Assembly (NCBI GenBank): GCA_039566865.1
Contig: CM076949.1
Span: 11,881,501-11,945,500, forward strand
Reading direction: 5' to 3'
Source of the DNA: Aurelia coerulea
Lineage: Eukaryota; Cnidaria; Scyphozoa; Semaeostomeae; Ulmaridae
DNA length: 64,000 bases
A program made the translations under genes and the position numbers. This document shows positions 47,424 through 59,541 of the stretch, one piece after another. The notes beneath the pieces were generated by a model. That model was given only the letters and a program-made list of their open reading frames with translations, had not been told where the DNA came from and did not search any database. Numbering within the stretch: the stretch's first letter is position 1; every line of letters begins with the position of its first letter.

Positions 47424-49123
47424 CAGTTATACATTATAGAACTCTTAACTTAATTTGTAAGATTTTTTGCACAGTCCCCAGAAAAGCAGTCACTCTTTAA
47501 TGACGGGGTAAACGTAGTAAAAGAATTTAAAATGAAATGAAATATAAAATAATTGAGAAACTGCTTTTAAGAAACTAGACTTTCAGTTCAGATTGCCATA
47601 AAATAGCAAAGTCCAGTACTAGGAAAATGTAACTCATTAAAGAAGCTACGCGATTTTTGGATAAGAACCTATGGTCCACCAACCTGGTACGTAGTTCAAA
47701 TTTTCAAATCAAACTTTGAAATAGATCAAATTTTAAGAATCTTTCTGAACCAAAAGTTTCTAATGAGTTTCTCATATTTTAATGGTCTAAGTGTAGAGTT
47801 GATTTTTGTTACACAGGCTGCCACGTCCACATTACTTAATAAAATCGCAAAGAAAGTTATGACATAATTCACATCAAAACAATGTCCAAATAGTTGCTAT
47901 CACTGTTAAGAACATTTTTGAACATCCTGGAAAAATTGAAACCACAAATTACAAAAGTTTCTTAGCCTTTCATTCCAATTTCTTAGCAGGTTCCTCAGCT
48001 TTCGCAAAATTGAGCCTACTCTTCCTTACAAGCTTTTTCTTAGAAGAAACGAGTGTTTTTCGCAAAAATTGATCCAGGCTGAAATTATTAGTCTGTTAAT
48101 AAAACAAATACGCTCACAGGAAAAGGGTCCTTTCGTACCTGAACATTATGTTGCTTGTCAATTGCTACACTCCTGCCGAGCCGAGACTCGAGTATGTGTG
48201 TTGGGATTTCGAGGTTTTCGAGCACCACATTACATGGCCAAGACCTGAAGACAGTAGCTTGTTGATAAGATATTCTACCCTACGATAAATTCAGCTTGTG
48301 AATAAGCTCCGATCAGTAAATAATAATGAGTATGGAGTCTTATCCTTTTTCCTTCATGCAGTCAAGTCACTTTATCTGCATCACCCGCCTGCCATCACCC
48401 TCATTTTTTCTAATCAGCGCTTGCACATCAGCTAAGACGAATACTTAAAATCCATATACCATTTTGCAGTGACATCATCAAGCAAGTGACTCAGAGAAGT
48501 AAGAGCAGGAGGGGGCACTGGGGGCACATGTCTCCCCAAGATTTTGCAATTATAACGCAAAATTGCTGTTTTTATTCCGGGGAGTGCCCCTTTAAGACTT
48601 CAGCTTGATAAACAAATGCCCTTGCCCCTTGGAAGTATCGTCCCCCCCCCCCCCACCACTCACACTTTTAGCTACGGCCATGAAGTTACTAGTGAATACT
48701 GTCAGAATCTATTGTGTGTCGAAGCATTGGAAACCGTTCCAAAATGGTCGACTTTATTATCCTCTCTCGTCTCTCTAAATTCAGAACGGTGCTATTATAC
48801 GATTCAAGGATGAAGGTACTGAATATCACACAGAAAGACCATTGAAGATCTAAACCAGCCACAGGAATCATGCTGTGCTGGCTGTGGTACAATTCTCTTT
48901 GACTTTGACTGAACGATCAACGCTTTGATGTGTACTTTGATTGACGTGCCAAAGCTTGGATATATCGTGTTCAAGGTAAAAAGCTTGGATACGCTGCCCG
49001 CAGCTTCGTTCAAACGCTTGAATACACTTCGTTTCAATGACAAACGCTTAGATACATTCGCGACAACAGGCAAGGCAAAGCCTCAATCTTCCCAGTGAAT
49101 CTTCCATTCTGGCTCAGATGTGC

Positions 49124-49800
49124 TTTGGAAAGTCAGAAAGTTTCAGGGCCATAATTGTTCCCAAAGCAGGGTTATAATTTTCGGTACTGCTGTTCTGTGT
49201 GGGGGAGATGTGCAGAGTTCCGACTGGTTAAGCTTCAAAAATTGCAGAATCGTGCCGCTAGAATTATTACAAATAGCGGCTACGATGCTCCTGCCGAAGC
49301 TTTGATTACAGAGTTAAAATGGCCAACTGTGAGGGATATGATCAGAAGTGAGACTGCAACAACTGTATCTAAATCTGTTAATAGTCTCGCGCCTGATTAT
49401 CTCTCGCATTTATTTGTTAGAAATTCTGATCGCAATATTATCAACCTTAGAAATGCCGAAACTGACTTGCTAGTGCCATTCATGAAAACTAGTAATGGAC
49501 AGAAAGCGTTCGCATTTCGTGGAGCAAAAATCTGGAATGATCTCAGCCGCGAGGCCAAGCAAGCTCCCTCTTTATCTTCTTTTAAGAACAAGATAAAGGG
49601 TTTGTTGTAAATTTATTGTAAATAGTTGTAGATAAATTATTTATGATTGTTATTAGTTTCCTTTTCCCGTTATTAATTTTAGTAGATTTTTTAATTTGTA
49701 AAGTTTTTGGCACGGCCCCCTGAAAATCAGTCATACTGACTGACGGGGCTACCGTGCATAAATAATTTTAAAATGAAATGAAAAATGAAATAACAAAAAA
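49124..49800 (+). mobile_element. 5'-truncated LINE, RT C-terminal fragment and 3' UTR
   Basis: It starts exactly where the left arm ends. The 3' trailer includes the hairpin-prone CTGAAAATCAGTCATACTGACTGACGGGG region and ends in AAATGAAATG-type repeats rather than poly-A. Much the same trailer sequence (GTCATTAAAGAGTGACTGC, then AAATGAAATGAAAT) occurs inside the arms near 47490-47545. Confidence 0.75.
49155..49610 (+). pseudogene. LINE ORF2 C-terminal fragment
   Basis: 151 codons: VKLQKLQNRAARIIT (the conserved post-RT helix), then SLAPDYLSHLF, and near the end FRGAKIWNDLSREAKQAPSL with KNKIKGLL. This is the C-terminal region of CR1/L2-like LINE polymerases. The catalytic RT core is missing because of 5' truncation. 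Confidence 0.85.
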
Positions 49801-50967
49801 ATCTACTAGAGGGGGCAGATTTGCCCCCTCCCTCTAACCAAAATAGGGTTAAATGAAAAACCTCCCAGAAATCATGTTTCACTTCAAAGGTCACGAGCCG
49901 TAATTTTCTATTCAATTCCAGAGCGACCTTTTCTCTCGCATACAACAGAAATTCCGCCCGCTCGGAAAATTGTGACTGGAAATCAGCCTGGTTATGGGCA
50001 GCATGTACCCGTTGCTCAACCTCGTCCCCAGGGCCTTTTATCACATTGGCACCGAGACGAAAATTGTCTCCTTGCCAATATATGACAAAAAGCCCGGGGA
50101 CGAGGTTGCCCGTTGCTCTACATATGGAAGTTACCCCCCTCCCCCATGGGGTAAATGGTTTCGTAAACTTCTGGTGCTGATTATTTAAAGAATCGTTAAG
50201 CTTTGAAAATGTGGAAAGTGTGGAAAATATGGAAAAAGATTTAAAAACAGGTCAAATAGGACAGGGCTGTGAATTCTTTCAACAGTTTCACATGAATTTT
50301 TACACGAAGGCTTCGAATTCCCTTCTCATGAAAATGTGAATTGGCAAAAAAATTACCCGACGAAGGGGTCGCGTTTGAATTCCCCATACCTGATAAGACC
50401 GAAGATTTCATGAAAAAGATTATGCGATTTTGGAATTTTGGGTTAGGCCAGGCCTTTGAAGACTTCTTCAGGATATTGAGCCCTGTCCCTTTAAACCTTA
50501 CTGAAGATCTTGGGACCGAGATTAGGTGTGGCTTAGGGCTTTGATGCCTACCAAAACGCGACAAAAATATCTCTGTCATGATACTAAAGATTTAAGAACT
50601 GAACGGAAACAAGCCTTTGAGCTAGGGGTAGAGTTTTGAACTTTGGAGAAAGTACGGAACTGTATCCCATTTACGAGACTGAAGATTGTCAAAACCAAAT
50701 TTTGACAACAAGGGTTAGGGCTTTGAATTTCTTGGAGAATTCAGAAACTTGTGAATTCTACGAGGCTGAAGATTTCGAAATTAAAACTAGGGGAAGCCGG
50801 GTTAAAGCTTTGAATTTCCCTTGAGAACTTGGAAACTTGTCACTTTTACGAGATGAACGATTTTAGGATCGAGATTCTGAGACTTTGAGCTAGATTCTCG
50901 AACTCCATTAAAAATACATTCATTTTTATTCATAAAACTTGGCTATTGGTCACTGCTGTGCATGGTT

Positions 50968-51143
50968 TCCATAGCCAGCCGTAGGAACCGGAGGCACTGG
51001 GGCCACATGCCCCCAATAATTTACAAAAAAGAAAAGTGCTCTTTTCATTTTCAAGAAGTGCCCCTTTAGCTTCATGACAAAAGCGACCTTGAAGTGTCGT
51101 GCCCCCTCCCCCCTCCCATGTTTGAGATGCTTCCTGCGGCCCT
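50968..51143. mobile_element. Short MITE related to 48500-48675
   Basis: It shares GGCACTGGGGCCACATGCCC, GTGCCCCTTTA and a C-run with the copies in the two arms (about 48500-48675 and its mirror at about 54450-54620). The ends look weakly inverted. Confidence 0.5.
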
Positions 51144-51517
51144 AATGGTTTCGATTGATTTCGGGCTCGATTGATTTTTCAGGAAACTAAATTTACGTTT
51201 ATCAAAATTCATTGAGGGCACTTGAATCAACATCTAAAAATGGGCCAAATAATCGCAATTATAGATTATACTTATTAGTGTTATTTAGGGTCGGTGATGC
51301 ATCTTCTGCTTGAAAACTCGTAATAAAAATCGAAGACGAAGGAGTCTCTAAAAGGGATGCAGATAGCTGTATTTCGTAGCCGTTATTTTACGAGACTAAA
51401 TATTTTAGAACTGACACTCTATGTGTGTAGGGATAGAGTTTTATGTTTCACGGAAAGTACGGAAATTCATCCTTACGAGACAGGGTTTTGGAACTGTAAC
51501 TAGGCTAATATGGGGTA

Positions 51518-51882
51518 CACATATTTTTTTTATAAGAAACTGCCCATAAGAAACTCAACTCTCAGATCACCAAAAAATTAAGAAACTCCGGTACTGGGAA
51601 AATGCAAGTTAAGAAACTATTTATTTTGATAAAGGAAATCCTTCACATATTTTTACTTTACTTTCATTCGTTTCCTGTATCATATTACTCGTAAGGTACA
51701 TGAGTAATGTCTCAACATTGGAAAGGCTTTAAGACCTTCACGAGGGCATAGGTAGTGAACATGAAGATTGTTAAGGAACCTCTAAGAAACTCGTAAGAAA
51801 CTCTGAGTACTCAAAATATGATAATTTTAAGAAACTGTCAGTACTGGCCCAATTTCTTAGTTTCTTATAAAAAAAATACGTG
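51518..51882. mobile_element. AAGAAACT-family element, TA-flanked
   Basis: It runs from CACATATTTTTTTTATAAGA to TCTTATAAAAAAAATACGTG. TA flanks both sides (51516-51517, 51883-51884). The interior is crowded with AAGAAACT on one side and its complement on the other. Confidence 0.75.
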
Positions 51883-52176
51883 TAGTGCTTCTCCTGAAAT
51901 TGAATCTTTATGGCTCCTCGCTTTCCAAACAATGGCTCTTCAGATTTTCATGATCAAACAAGAAGGGTGTTTCACCATACCACACTTTACGAGAGTTTGG
52001 AGGGCGTGGTTAATAAACATTTTTATGAGGTGGCTTCGACTCGAGACCCCTATTATTCCTTCAAATGGCCTTCTATAGGCTGCATCCACAGCCAGGGGGG
52101 GCTACTTACGTTTCCATACAACGGGGTTGCGCAAATCAGAACCCAAGAGTGCCACTCATAAATCCGGTATGGTATA

Positions 52177-52914
52177 CACGTATTTTTTATAAGGAACTAA
52201 AAATTTGGGCCAGTACTGGAATTTCATAAAATTATCAGATTTTGAGTACTCAGAGTTTCTTACGAGTTTCTTAGAGGTTCCATAACAATCTTCATGTTCA
52301 CTACCTGTGCCCTCGTGAACATTTCAAAACAAGGTTTTTTAAGCCTTTCCAATGTTTAGACATTACTCAAGTACCTTACGAGTGATATGATACAGCCACA
52401 TCCAACCATCCAACATCCAACCATCTTTACACAAGTTTTGCACCAGTGAATAGTTTTTTAGTTTTTGTCTTTATTTCTGTTTTGTTTGTTTGTTTGTTTG
52501 TTTGTTTGTTTTTCCTTTTTTGTTTTACAATAATTCACCTACTAAGCTGGCGTATGCTAGCGTCTGCCAAAATGGAATGGTGCCATGGTACACAAAGTGC
52601 TTAATAAGATTGCTGTTAAAGGAATTGTCAAGTGCCGTTCATAGCCAGAACCAGATGACGTCATGTCTATTTCTGCTATGGACGGCACAGAATATTGTAT
52701 TTGTATATTGTTGAGTTTTAACTTTGATATAAAAAAAAAAAAAAAATATGATACAGGAAACAAGTGAAAGTAAAGTAAAAACATGTCGAGGATTTCCTTT
52801 ATCAAAATAAATAGTTTCTTAGCTTATATTTTCCCAGTACTGGAGTTTCTTAATTTTTTGGCGATCTGAGAGTTGAGTTTCTTATAAGCAGTTTCTTGTA
52901 AGAAAAAATACGTG
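52177..52914. mobile_element. AAGAAACT-family element, itself split by a retroposon
   Basis: It begins CACGTATTTTTTATAAGG and ends TTGTAAGAAAAAATACGTG, with TA on both sides (52175-52176, 52915-52916). Removing 52396-52756 restores an element of normal length. The two halves resemble 51518-51882 and 62304-62638. Confidence 0.75.
52396..52746 (+). mobile_element. Retroposon with A-tail and 10-bp target duplication
   Basis: Flanked by TATGATACAG (52386-52395 and 52747-52756). It ends in an A-run from about 52730 and contains a (TTTG)n tract at about 52479-52512. No protein is recognised. It could be a SINE or a processed noncoding transcript; I see no clear tRNA-like head. The 3' part recurs at 36123-36235. 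Confidence 0.75.
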
Positions 52915-54000
52915 TACCCTGAAATCCAGGATAAATCGAAGAGGTATACTTAACAATCGGGCAAAAGTGATAAAGTATAACCTTACATGATTTTACAAAA
53001 CATCCTGCCCTTAAATCCAGAAAGCATTAAATATTGCCAAAAATTATACCCATAAATCCAGATACCACAACCCCTTACTACATCCAGACTACTTAAGTAA
53101 CCCCCTCCCCCCAGGATGCGCCACTAAGTTTCATAACTTTTCACATATTGCCCTACCCTTATTTGTTTTCTTTCAGTTCTTTCTAGTGAAATTCACGAGC
53201 TTCCGAAGAGCCCAGGAAATTCAAATCCCTGGCCCCATTTGTCAGAAACTCACTTTAAAAATCCTTAGTCTCGTAAAAGGGATACGTTTGCGTATTTTCA
53301 AGTCATACAGTATTGGTCCTCAAATCTTCAGTCTCGAAATATTGCTAAGTTTCGGTATTTTCCCGGGAAGTCAAGGCCCTAACCCTACTTCGCAACATTT
53401 TGGTAGGAAATTTTCATTCTCGTGACGACTCAAGGAAATTGAGAACCCTAAACCTAATTGGCCACATTTTGATCCTTCTTTTCGTTTCTGTTTCCTATTC
53501 TCCACAAAGTGCAAAGACCTTTCCCAGTTTCAAAGGCTAATTTTAGTTCCAAAATCTTCCCTTTTTGTAACAAGGATATTTTCCCGTGTTTTGAAGGGAA
53601 TAACGTCCGTAACATGCCCCCCCCCCCCAATCACAGTTATCCTAAGATTTTTGATGAATGTTTAAAGAAATTTCAAGACCAGACCGTAGTAAAATCTTGG
53701 CTCTGAAATTTTCAGTCCAGTGTAAAATTGTTGAAAGAATTCAAAGTCCTGCCCTTCTTAAAAAATTGGTTGGTGGTAAGTGTATCGTCCCATCAATATA
53801 AAGTGGTGAAACTTGATTTCAGGTTTGTTCAACTAGGTTTTCTCCCTAAATCCTTAGGGATGGGTATGGAAATCGACCGATAGGTCTTCCAATATAAATT
53901 TGGGCGGCAGAACACCGTCATCCCTCCCCACTCCCCACCCCCCCGGGCCATTTGCATCTTATTTTCATCCTTTTTAACAATGTCATTTATCAATAGAACG

Positions 54001-57000
54001 AAGCACATCTGAGCCAGAATGGAAGATTCACTGGGAAGATTGAGGCTTTGCCTTGCCTGTTGTCACGAATGTATCGAAGCGTTTGTCATTGAAACGAAGT
54101 GTATTCAAGCGTTTGAACGAAGCTGCTGGCAGCGTATCCAAGCTTTTTACCTTGAACACGATATATCCAAGCTTTGGCACGTCAATCAAAGTACACATCA
54201 AAGCGTTGATCGTTCAGTCAAAGTCAAAGAGAATTGTACCACAACCAGCACAGCATGATTCCTGTGGCTGGTTTAGATCTTCAATGGTCTTTCTGTGTGA
54301 TATTCAGTATTACAGTACCTTCATCCTTGAATCGTATAATAGCACCGTTCTGAATTTAGAGAGACGAGAGAGGATAATAAAGTCGACCATTTTGGAACGG
54401 TTTACAATGCTTCGACACACAATAGATTCTGACAGTATTCACTAGTAACTTCATGGCCGTAGCTAAAAGTGTGAGTGGTGGGGGGGGGGGGGACGATACT
54501 TCCAAGGGGCAAGGGCATTTGTTTATCAAGCTGAAGTCTTAAAGGGGCACTCCCCGGAATAAAAACAGCAATTTTGCGTTATAATTGCAAAATCTTGGGG
54601 AGACATGTGCCCCCAGTGCCCCCTCCTGCTCTTACTTCTCTGAGTCACTTGCTTGATGATGTCACTGCAAAATGGTATATGGATTTTAAGTATTCGTCTT
54701 AGCTGATGTGCAAGCGCTGATTAGAAAAAATGAGGGTGATGGCAGGCGGGTGATGCAGATAAAGTGACTTGACTGCATGAAGGAAAAAGGATAAGACTCC
54801 ATACTCATTATTATTTACTGATCGGAGCTTATTCACAAGCTGAATTTATCGTAGGGTAGAATATCTTATCAACAAGCTACTGTCTTCAGGTCTTGGCCAT
54901 GTAATGTGGTGCTCGAAAACCTCGAAATCCCAACACACATACTCGAGTCTCGGCTCGGCAGGAGTGTAGCAATTGACAAGCAACATAATGTTCAGGTACG
55001 AAAGGACCCTTTTCCTGTGAGCGTATTTGTTTTATTAACAGACTAATAATTTCAGCCTGGATCAATTTTTGCGAAAAACACTCGTTTCTTCTAAGAAAAA
55101 GCTTGTAAGGAAGAGTAGGCTCAATTTTGCGAAAGCTGAGGAACCTGCTAAGAAATTGGAATGAAAGGCTAAGAAACTTTTGTAATTTGTGGTTTCAATT
55201 TTTCCAGGATGTTCAAAAATGTTCTTAACAGTGATAGCAACTATTTGGACATTGTTTTGATGTGAATTATGTCATAACTTTCTTTGCGATGTTATTAAGT
55301 AATGTGGACGTGGCAGCCTGTGTAACAAAAATCAACTCTACACTTAGACCATTAAAATATGAGAAACTCATTAGAAACTTTTGGTTCAGAAAGATTCTTA
55401 AAATTTGATCTATTTCAAAGTTTGATTTGAAAATTTGAACTACGTACCAGGTTGGTGGACCATAGGTTCTTATCCAAAAATCGCGTAGCTTCTTTAATGA
55501 GTTACATTTTCCTAGTACTGGACTTTGCTATTTTATGGCAATCTGAACTGAAAGTCTAGTTTCTTAAAAGCAGTTTCTCAATTATTTTATATTTCATTTC
55601 ATTTTAAATTCTTTTACTACGTTTACCCCGTCATTAAAGAGTGACTGCTTTTCTGGGGACTGTGAAAAAAATCTTACAAATTAAGTTAAGAGTTCTATAA
55701 TGTATAACTGCACGTATTTTTTATAAGAAACCGCTTATAAGAAACGGTGTAGGCTCAATTTTTCGAAAGTTAAGACACAACTCTACCTGAAGTTAAAAAG
55801 CTACACTTTGTAAAAAGCTACTCTTTAAAAAGCTACGCAGTTTTAATTTTCTTATCGCACTTAAAATGTTGTGACACTGTACAGTCATAACAAATGTTTG
55901 GAAAATATTTTGATTGCATCATGTTATTTACTTGTTTTGAAAAAATATAAGAAACACGTTAGAAACTGTTGGTAGCAAAATGGCCCAAAGATTTGAGAAA
56001 CTGCCTACCAGTCCGGACCTTTAGTATTAGAAAATATACGTGTACATAAAGAACTTCTACAATTGGTTAATTTGAGAAAAGAAACGTGCCGTCAGCGAGG
56101 AAGGCGAGGGGCCGAGAGAGGGGGTTACTACCATGTATAGAGCAATGGGTACGTGCGACCCAAAAAAGGATGGGTTTTAAACTTCGAAAATCCCCAACGA
56201 TTGGTTTCAAATGTAACTCTTCCACTAGGAATGGGTAGCTTGTTGAATCGTAAAAAAGTGTTTGTCGAGATTTTCATTTTTGACGTTGGATATTTTCGTT
56301 TTAGTTCTGAAACTTGGTCTATAGTAACTCTATCTTCATTCATAATCGTACGTTTAAAGTGAAATGAAACTTGTTTTATAAGAAGTTTAACATACTTCTT
56401 CCCGTAAAATCCTTAAACATGGGTAAGAAAATCGACCGAAAATCCTCAAATATGGGGAAAGATTCCAGAAGGGGAAAGATTTGACAATGAGAAAGCGACG
56501 ATGTGACTTATCCGAATATCTCAGTAGATATGCGGAGGCGGTCTGCACTGAGATTACCTATGGTATGGTCAATGACAAAGGTGCAATCGATTCTTGTTTC
56601 CTATTTCAAGAGCTTTTTGGCTGTGAATCTGTTAACAGCTAATCAATGTATGATGACGTAAGTTAAAACCAAACAGAAACAATGTACATCTGTCATCATT
56701 GACCTCTGAACCACAGCTTGAATCGACTTCGTGTAATCGCAAACACGAGACTGTGCACTGAGAAGAAACATTATTGACATGGTACAATATGTCCAACATC
56801 AGCGAAAATTTATCAGAAAAAGGAAGCCGAGAAGAAAGTTTGAGAAAGCAGATCTGAGATACAATACTAAATATTGGAACGAATGCTTGTTACAGGAATG
56901 TGTATCAGGTTTTAGTTAAACATGAAGTGAAGATGAAATCCACGTGCATCACCACATCAGGCCAGACAAATTTGGCGCCAAATCAGTCTTGCTATGAGAA

Positions 57001-57539
57001 CGCGAGGAGCAAGAAGGACGACCATTCGCTGAAAATTCTTGCTTGCTGGGTAAGTTCAGTTGTTATATTATCTAGTGCTGCATATCAATGCCCTTTTACC
57101 TGAATCGTTGTTTCAAATATAAATTACCGAGAAATGAGATTTTTCTCTTGACAAGAAGAGGGGCAACGTTTTTCGTAAGTTCCTTTGTTTCGAATAAAGT
57201 TATCGGAGTCGAGCCATCTTCGAACTAGTAGGATCGAAATTAGATAAACTTTCATCCTGTAATCAAATGAATGATCGAGCGAAGTTTTGATGCTTCGTGA
57301 AAAATTTCCCGCGCTAGCGCTATATCAAAGGCATCAAGTAGAATTAACACCCTGTCAACGGGATTAGGGCTCATATTACTGCCACGCGATATTTTTCAGA
57401 AAAGCAGATCGCTGATTGGCTTAGGCAGTAAAAGCTGTTTTTTCACCAGCGATTGTGATTAAACATGTTCGATCGCGTTTACACTGTTTTTCGTTTCTCC
57501 TTAACGCGTGGATTTTCTCATTATGATATGGATTGCGTT
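54001..57539 (-). repeat. Right arm of the 3.5-kb inverted repeat
   Basis: Complement of 45622-49123. It carries the mirror images of that arm's MITEs and frames. Just outside it (57545-57600) lies a short CATGG fragment in the same orientation as the left array, so the outer junctions are not symmetric. Confidence 0.95.
56896..57049 (+). CDS. Spliced exon in the right arm (mirror of 46113-46266)
   Basis: Acceptor TTGTTACAG before 56896 and donor GG/GTAAGT after 57049. It encodes NVYQVLVKHEVKMKSTC... ending SLKILACW, open throughout. I do not recognise the protein. Good splice sites in both copies support it being an exon or a recently functional one. Confidence 0.45.
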
Positions 57540-57822
57540 ATGGGTAGTGAGACCATGGAATTCCATGGGATTCCATGGAAGCATGCCAATTCATGGAAAT
57601 CCAGCGAAACCATTTGGTGATCTGGTCCAAATTTGCCCTTGCAGGGGCTGGGGTCATCGTTTTGGGCTATTTGTGCCTTGTATAAATATTAGGGTTTGGG
57701 GCTGGGGGCTGCAACACAAAATTGTATTCTCAACTTGTTAGTACATAGTAAAATGGCACACAATCGACAAACACACGAATCTAAATGGTTATCTTCCATT
57801 TTTCAAGCATTTTGGTAGCCTG

Positions 57823-58442
57823 CACGTTTTTTTATCAAAAGAAACAAGCACTACACGTTCAAGAACAATTAAGAAACCCTAAAATTTAATTTGTATAATA
57901 AGAGTCAGTCGATTACAGTTCACACAGCATTGCGTTTGTAAATATCAAATTTTCACTGCGAAACATTTTGTGGCTTATTCGTGGTGGTGGTGGTGACAAT
58001 ATCAATGCCAAATGCAAGCCCTTTGTCAAAAAGAAGGCTTACATTTAAACCATATTTAACGCAATCTTAGACTGCAAAAATAAGGAACTAATTAAGAAAC
58101 TTTTACAACTAGAACATCAACATTTTCATGTGAAATTAAGAAACTTTTTGTACTACATATTTTCTTATAAGAAACTTGGATCAGCACAGTGTTAAAAGTT
58201 TCTTAATTTCGCATGAAAATTTCGATGTTTTAGTAGTAAAAATTTCTTAATTTTCTTATTTTTTTGGGCCTAAAATTGCAATATTGTTCAAATTTGAGGC
58301 TTCTTCTCGACAAAGGGCTTCCATTTTACATTGACATTGTTATCACGAAAAAGCCATGCACATTCAGGCAAAAAATTACCAATTTTTGCAGTTAAAAGTT
58401 AAAGAGTTTCTTAAAACCAGTTCCTTAGAAAAAAAAAACGTG
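57823..58442. mobile_element. AAGAAACT-family element, longer variant
   Basis: It starts CACGTTTTTTTATCAAAAGA and ends AAAAAAAACGTG, followed by TA; the left flank is TG. It has many AAGAAACT motifs and may be two copies run together. Confidence 0.5.
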
Positions 58443-58578
58443 TAAGTGCTGATCCAGGTTCTTATAAAAAACATGTACTCCTTGAATCAGTTATGTCACA
58501 GTAATCGTTGCACAAGTGAACATTTAAAAGCATACACAAAATCTACAAACGTTGACTTGACACTAAAAAGTATTGCTA

Positions 58579-58955
58579 CACGTTTTTTTTTTATAAGAAA
58601 CTGGTTTATAAGAAACTAGTACTACGATGACCAAAAATTTAAGAAACTCTAGTACTACGCTCAAGAACAGTTAAGAAACTCTAAAACGTTATATCTGTAT
58701 GTCTCTCTTATTCTATGTCTCTCTAACAAAGGTGCCTTCGTCTTTTCCTGACTTTTAACTGCAAAATTTGTAAATTTTTGCCTCGATGTGCATGGCTTCT
58801 TCTTGATGACAATGTCAATGCAAAATGGAAGCCCTTTGTCGAGAAGAAGGCTCAACTTCGAACAATACCGCAATTTTAGGCTCAAAAAATAAGAAACTAA
58901 TTAAGAAACTTTTACTACTAAAACACCGAAATCTTCATGCGTAAAAAAAAACGTG
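58579..58955. mobile_element. AAGAAACT-family element, TA-flanked
   Basis: It starts CACGTTTTTTTTTTATAAGA and ends AAAAAAAACGTG, with TA on both sides (58577-58578, 58956-58957). It is 377 bp and noncoding. Confidence 0.75.
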
Positions 58956-59290
58956 TATTGTACAAAAAATTTCTACCCCTCTAGTTTTGTGAAGATTTCC
59001 ATGAATTGTTATTTCCTGATCAAGAGCGAGACTTGGAGCAAGTCCACTGCCCACCCAAATAAGCGTGGATTTTTGCCCAAAAGGGCTGATTTTTTAGCAC
59101 TTTCTAACGTTTCTTCTGCCCTCCCGTGTAGCCCCCTTTCTGGAACACTTATGCAGTGTTTGTCCTATTCAAACCATATTATACCAAACGAGTTATATTC
59201 ACTTCTGTTGCTAAGATTTGCAAACGAATTACATAGAAATGAGCTATGATCATAAGTAAGAAGAGCATGACATTTTCATGTCCTAAATCG

Positions 59291-59541
59291 TTTTAATCAT
59301 CAACGGTAAGAAACTTCTCAACTTTGTACCAATGTTTTCCACGAGGGGCATGTCTTTCCCAGAAAATTTCGTGAATACTTTTGCCTAAAATCTTTTTGTT
59401 TTGAAATATATATTTATGAACCGAAACTGCTTTGAAGAAACCTTGTGCGCTTTTTCGAAAGAGTGAAATGCCCCTCAGTTTTCCATAAAAATTCTTAATG
59501 GATTGGAATAGAGGGAAAAGAGCACATTTTGCTGACAAATG
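59291..59541 (-). CDS. Candidate last coding exon, unrecognised protein
   Basis: A minus-strand frame after a possible acceptor (CCATTTGTCAG) reads FPLFQSIKNFYGKLRGISLF, then KAVSVHKYIFQNKKILG and FWERHAPRGKHWYKVEKFLT, then a stop. Its composition looks protein-like rather than random. No domain is recognised. It lies inside the putative 16-kb element and may pair with 60524-60635, although the simplest join does not match in phase. Confidence 0.35.

Larger units (their letters stand above)
45622..49123 (+). repeat. Left arm of a 3.5-kb inverted repeat
   Basis: It pairs almost base for base with 54001-57539 on the opposite strand. The outer end is AACGCGATCCATATCATAAT and the inner end is GGCTCAGATGTGCTT. 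The arms differ only at scattered sites (one example: KRNYP against KRKYP in the mirrored 71-codon frame). They contain AAGAAACT-type elements, a C-run MITE (about 48500-48675) and near the inner end several motifs like TATCCAAGCTTTG. The high identity implies a recent origin or ongoing gene conversion. Confidence 0.95.
52090..53125. mobile_element. G-rich-ended element related to 25575-26010
   Basis: The left end CAGGGGGGGCTACTTACG is mirrored by TAAGTAACCCCCTCCCCCCA. It shares the ATACCCATAAATCC motif with 25575-26010. It is interrupted by the AAGAAACT-family element at 52177-52914. Confidence 0.55.
50262..53751. mobile_element. CAGG-ended motif-array element in the palindrome spacer
   Basis: The left end CAGGGCTGTGAATTCTTTCA mirrors the right end, the complement of CAGGACTTTGAATTCTTTCA. 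Both subterminal zones carry repeated segments like TTTACGAGACTGAAGATTT and GGGCTTTGAATTCCC (about 50390-50900 and, inverted, about 53180-53740). No TSD was found. It hosts the elements at 51518-51882 and 52090-53125. Confidence 0.65.

Noticed and set aside
48804..49073. 89-codon frame (mirror at 54053-54445) with repeated KRLSLKRS-like pattern
   Set aside because: Generated by the repeated AAGCGTTTG-like motif near the inner arm end.
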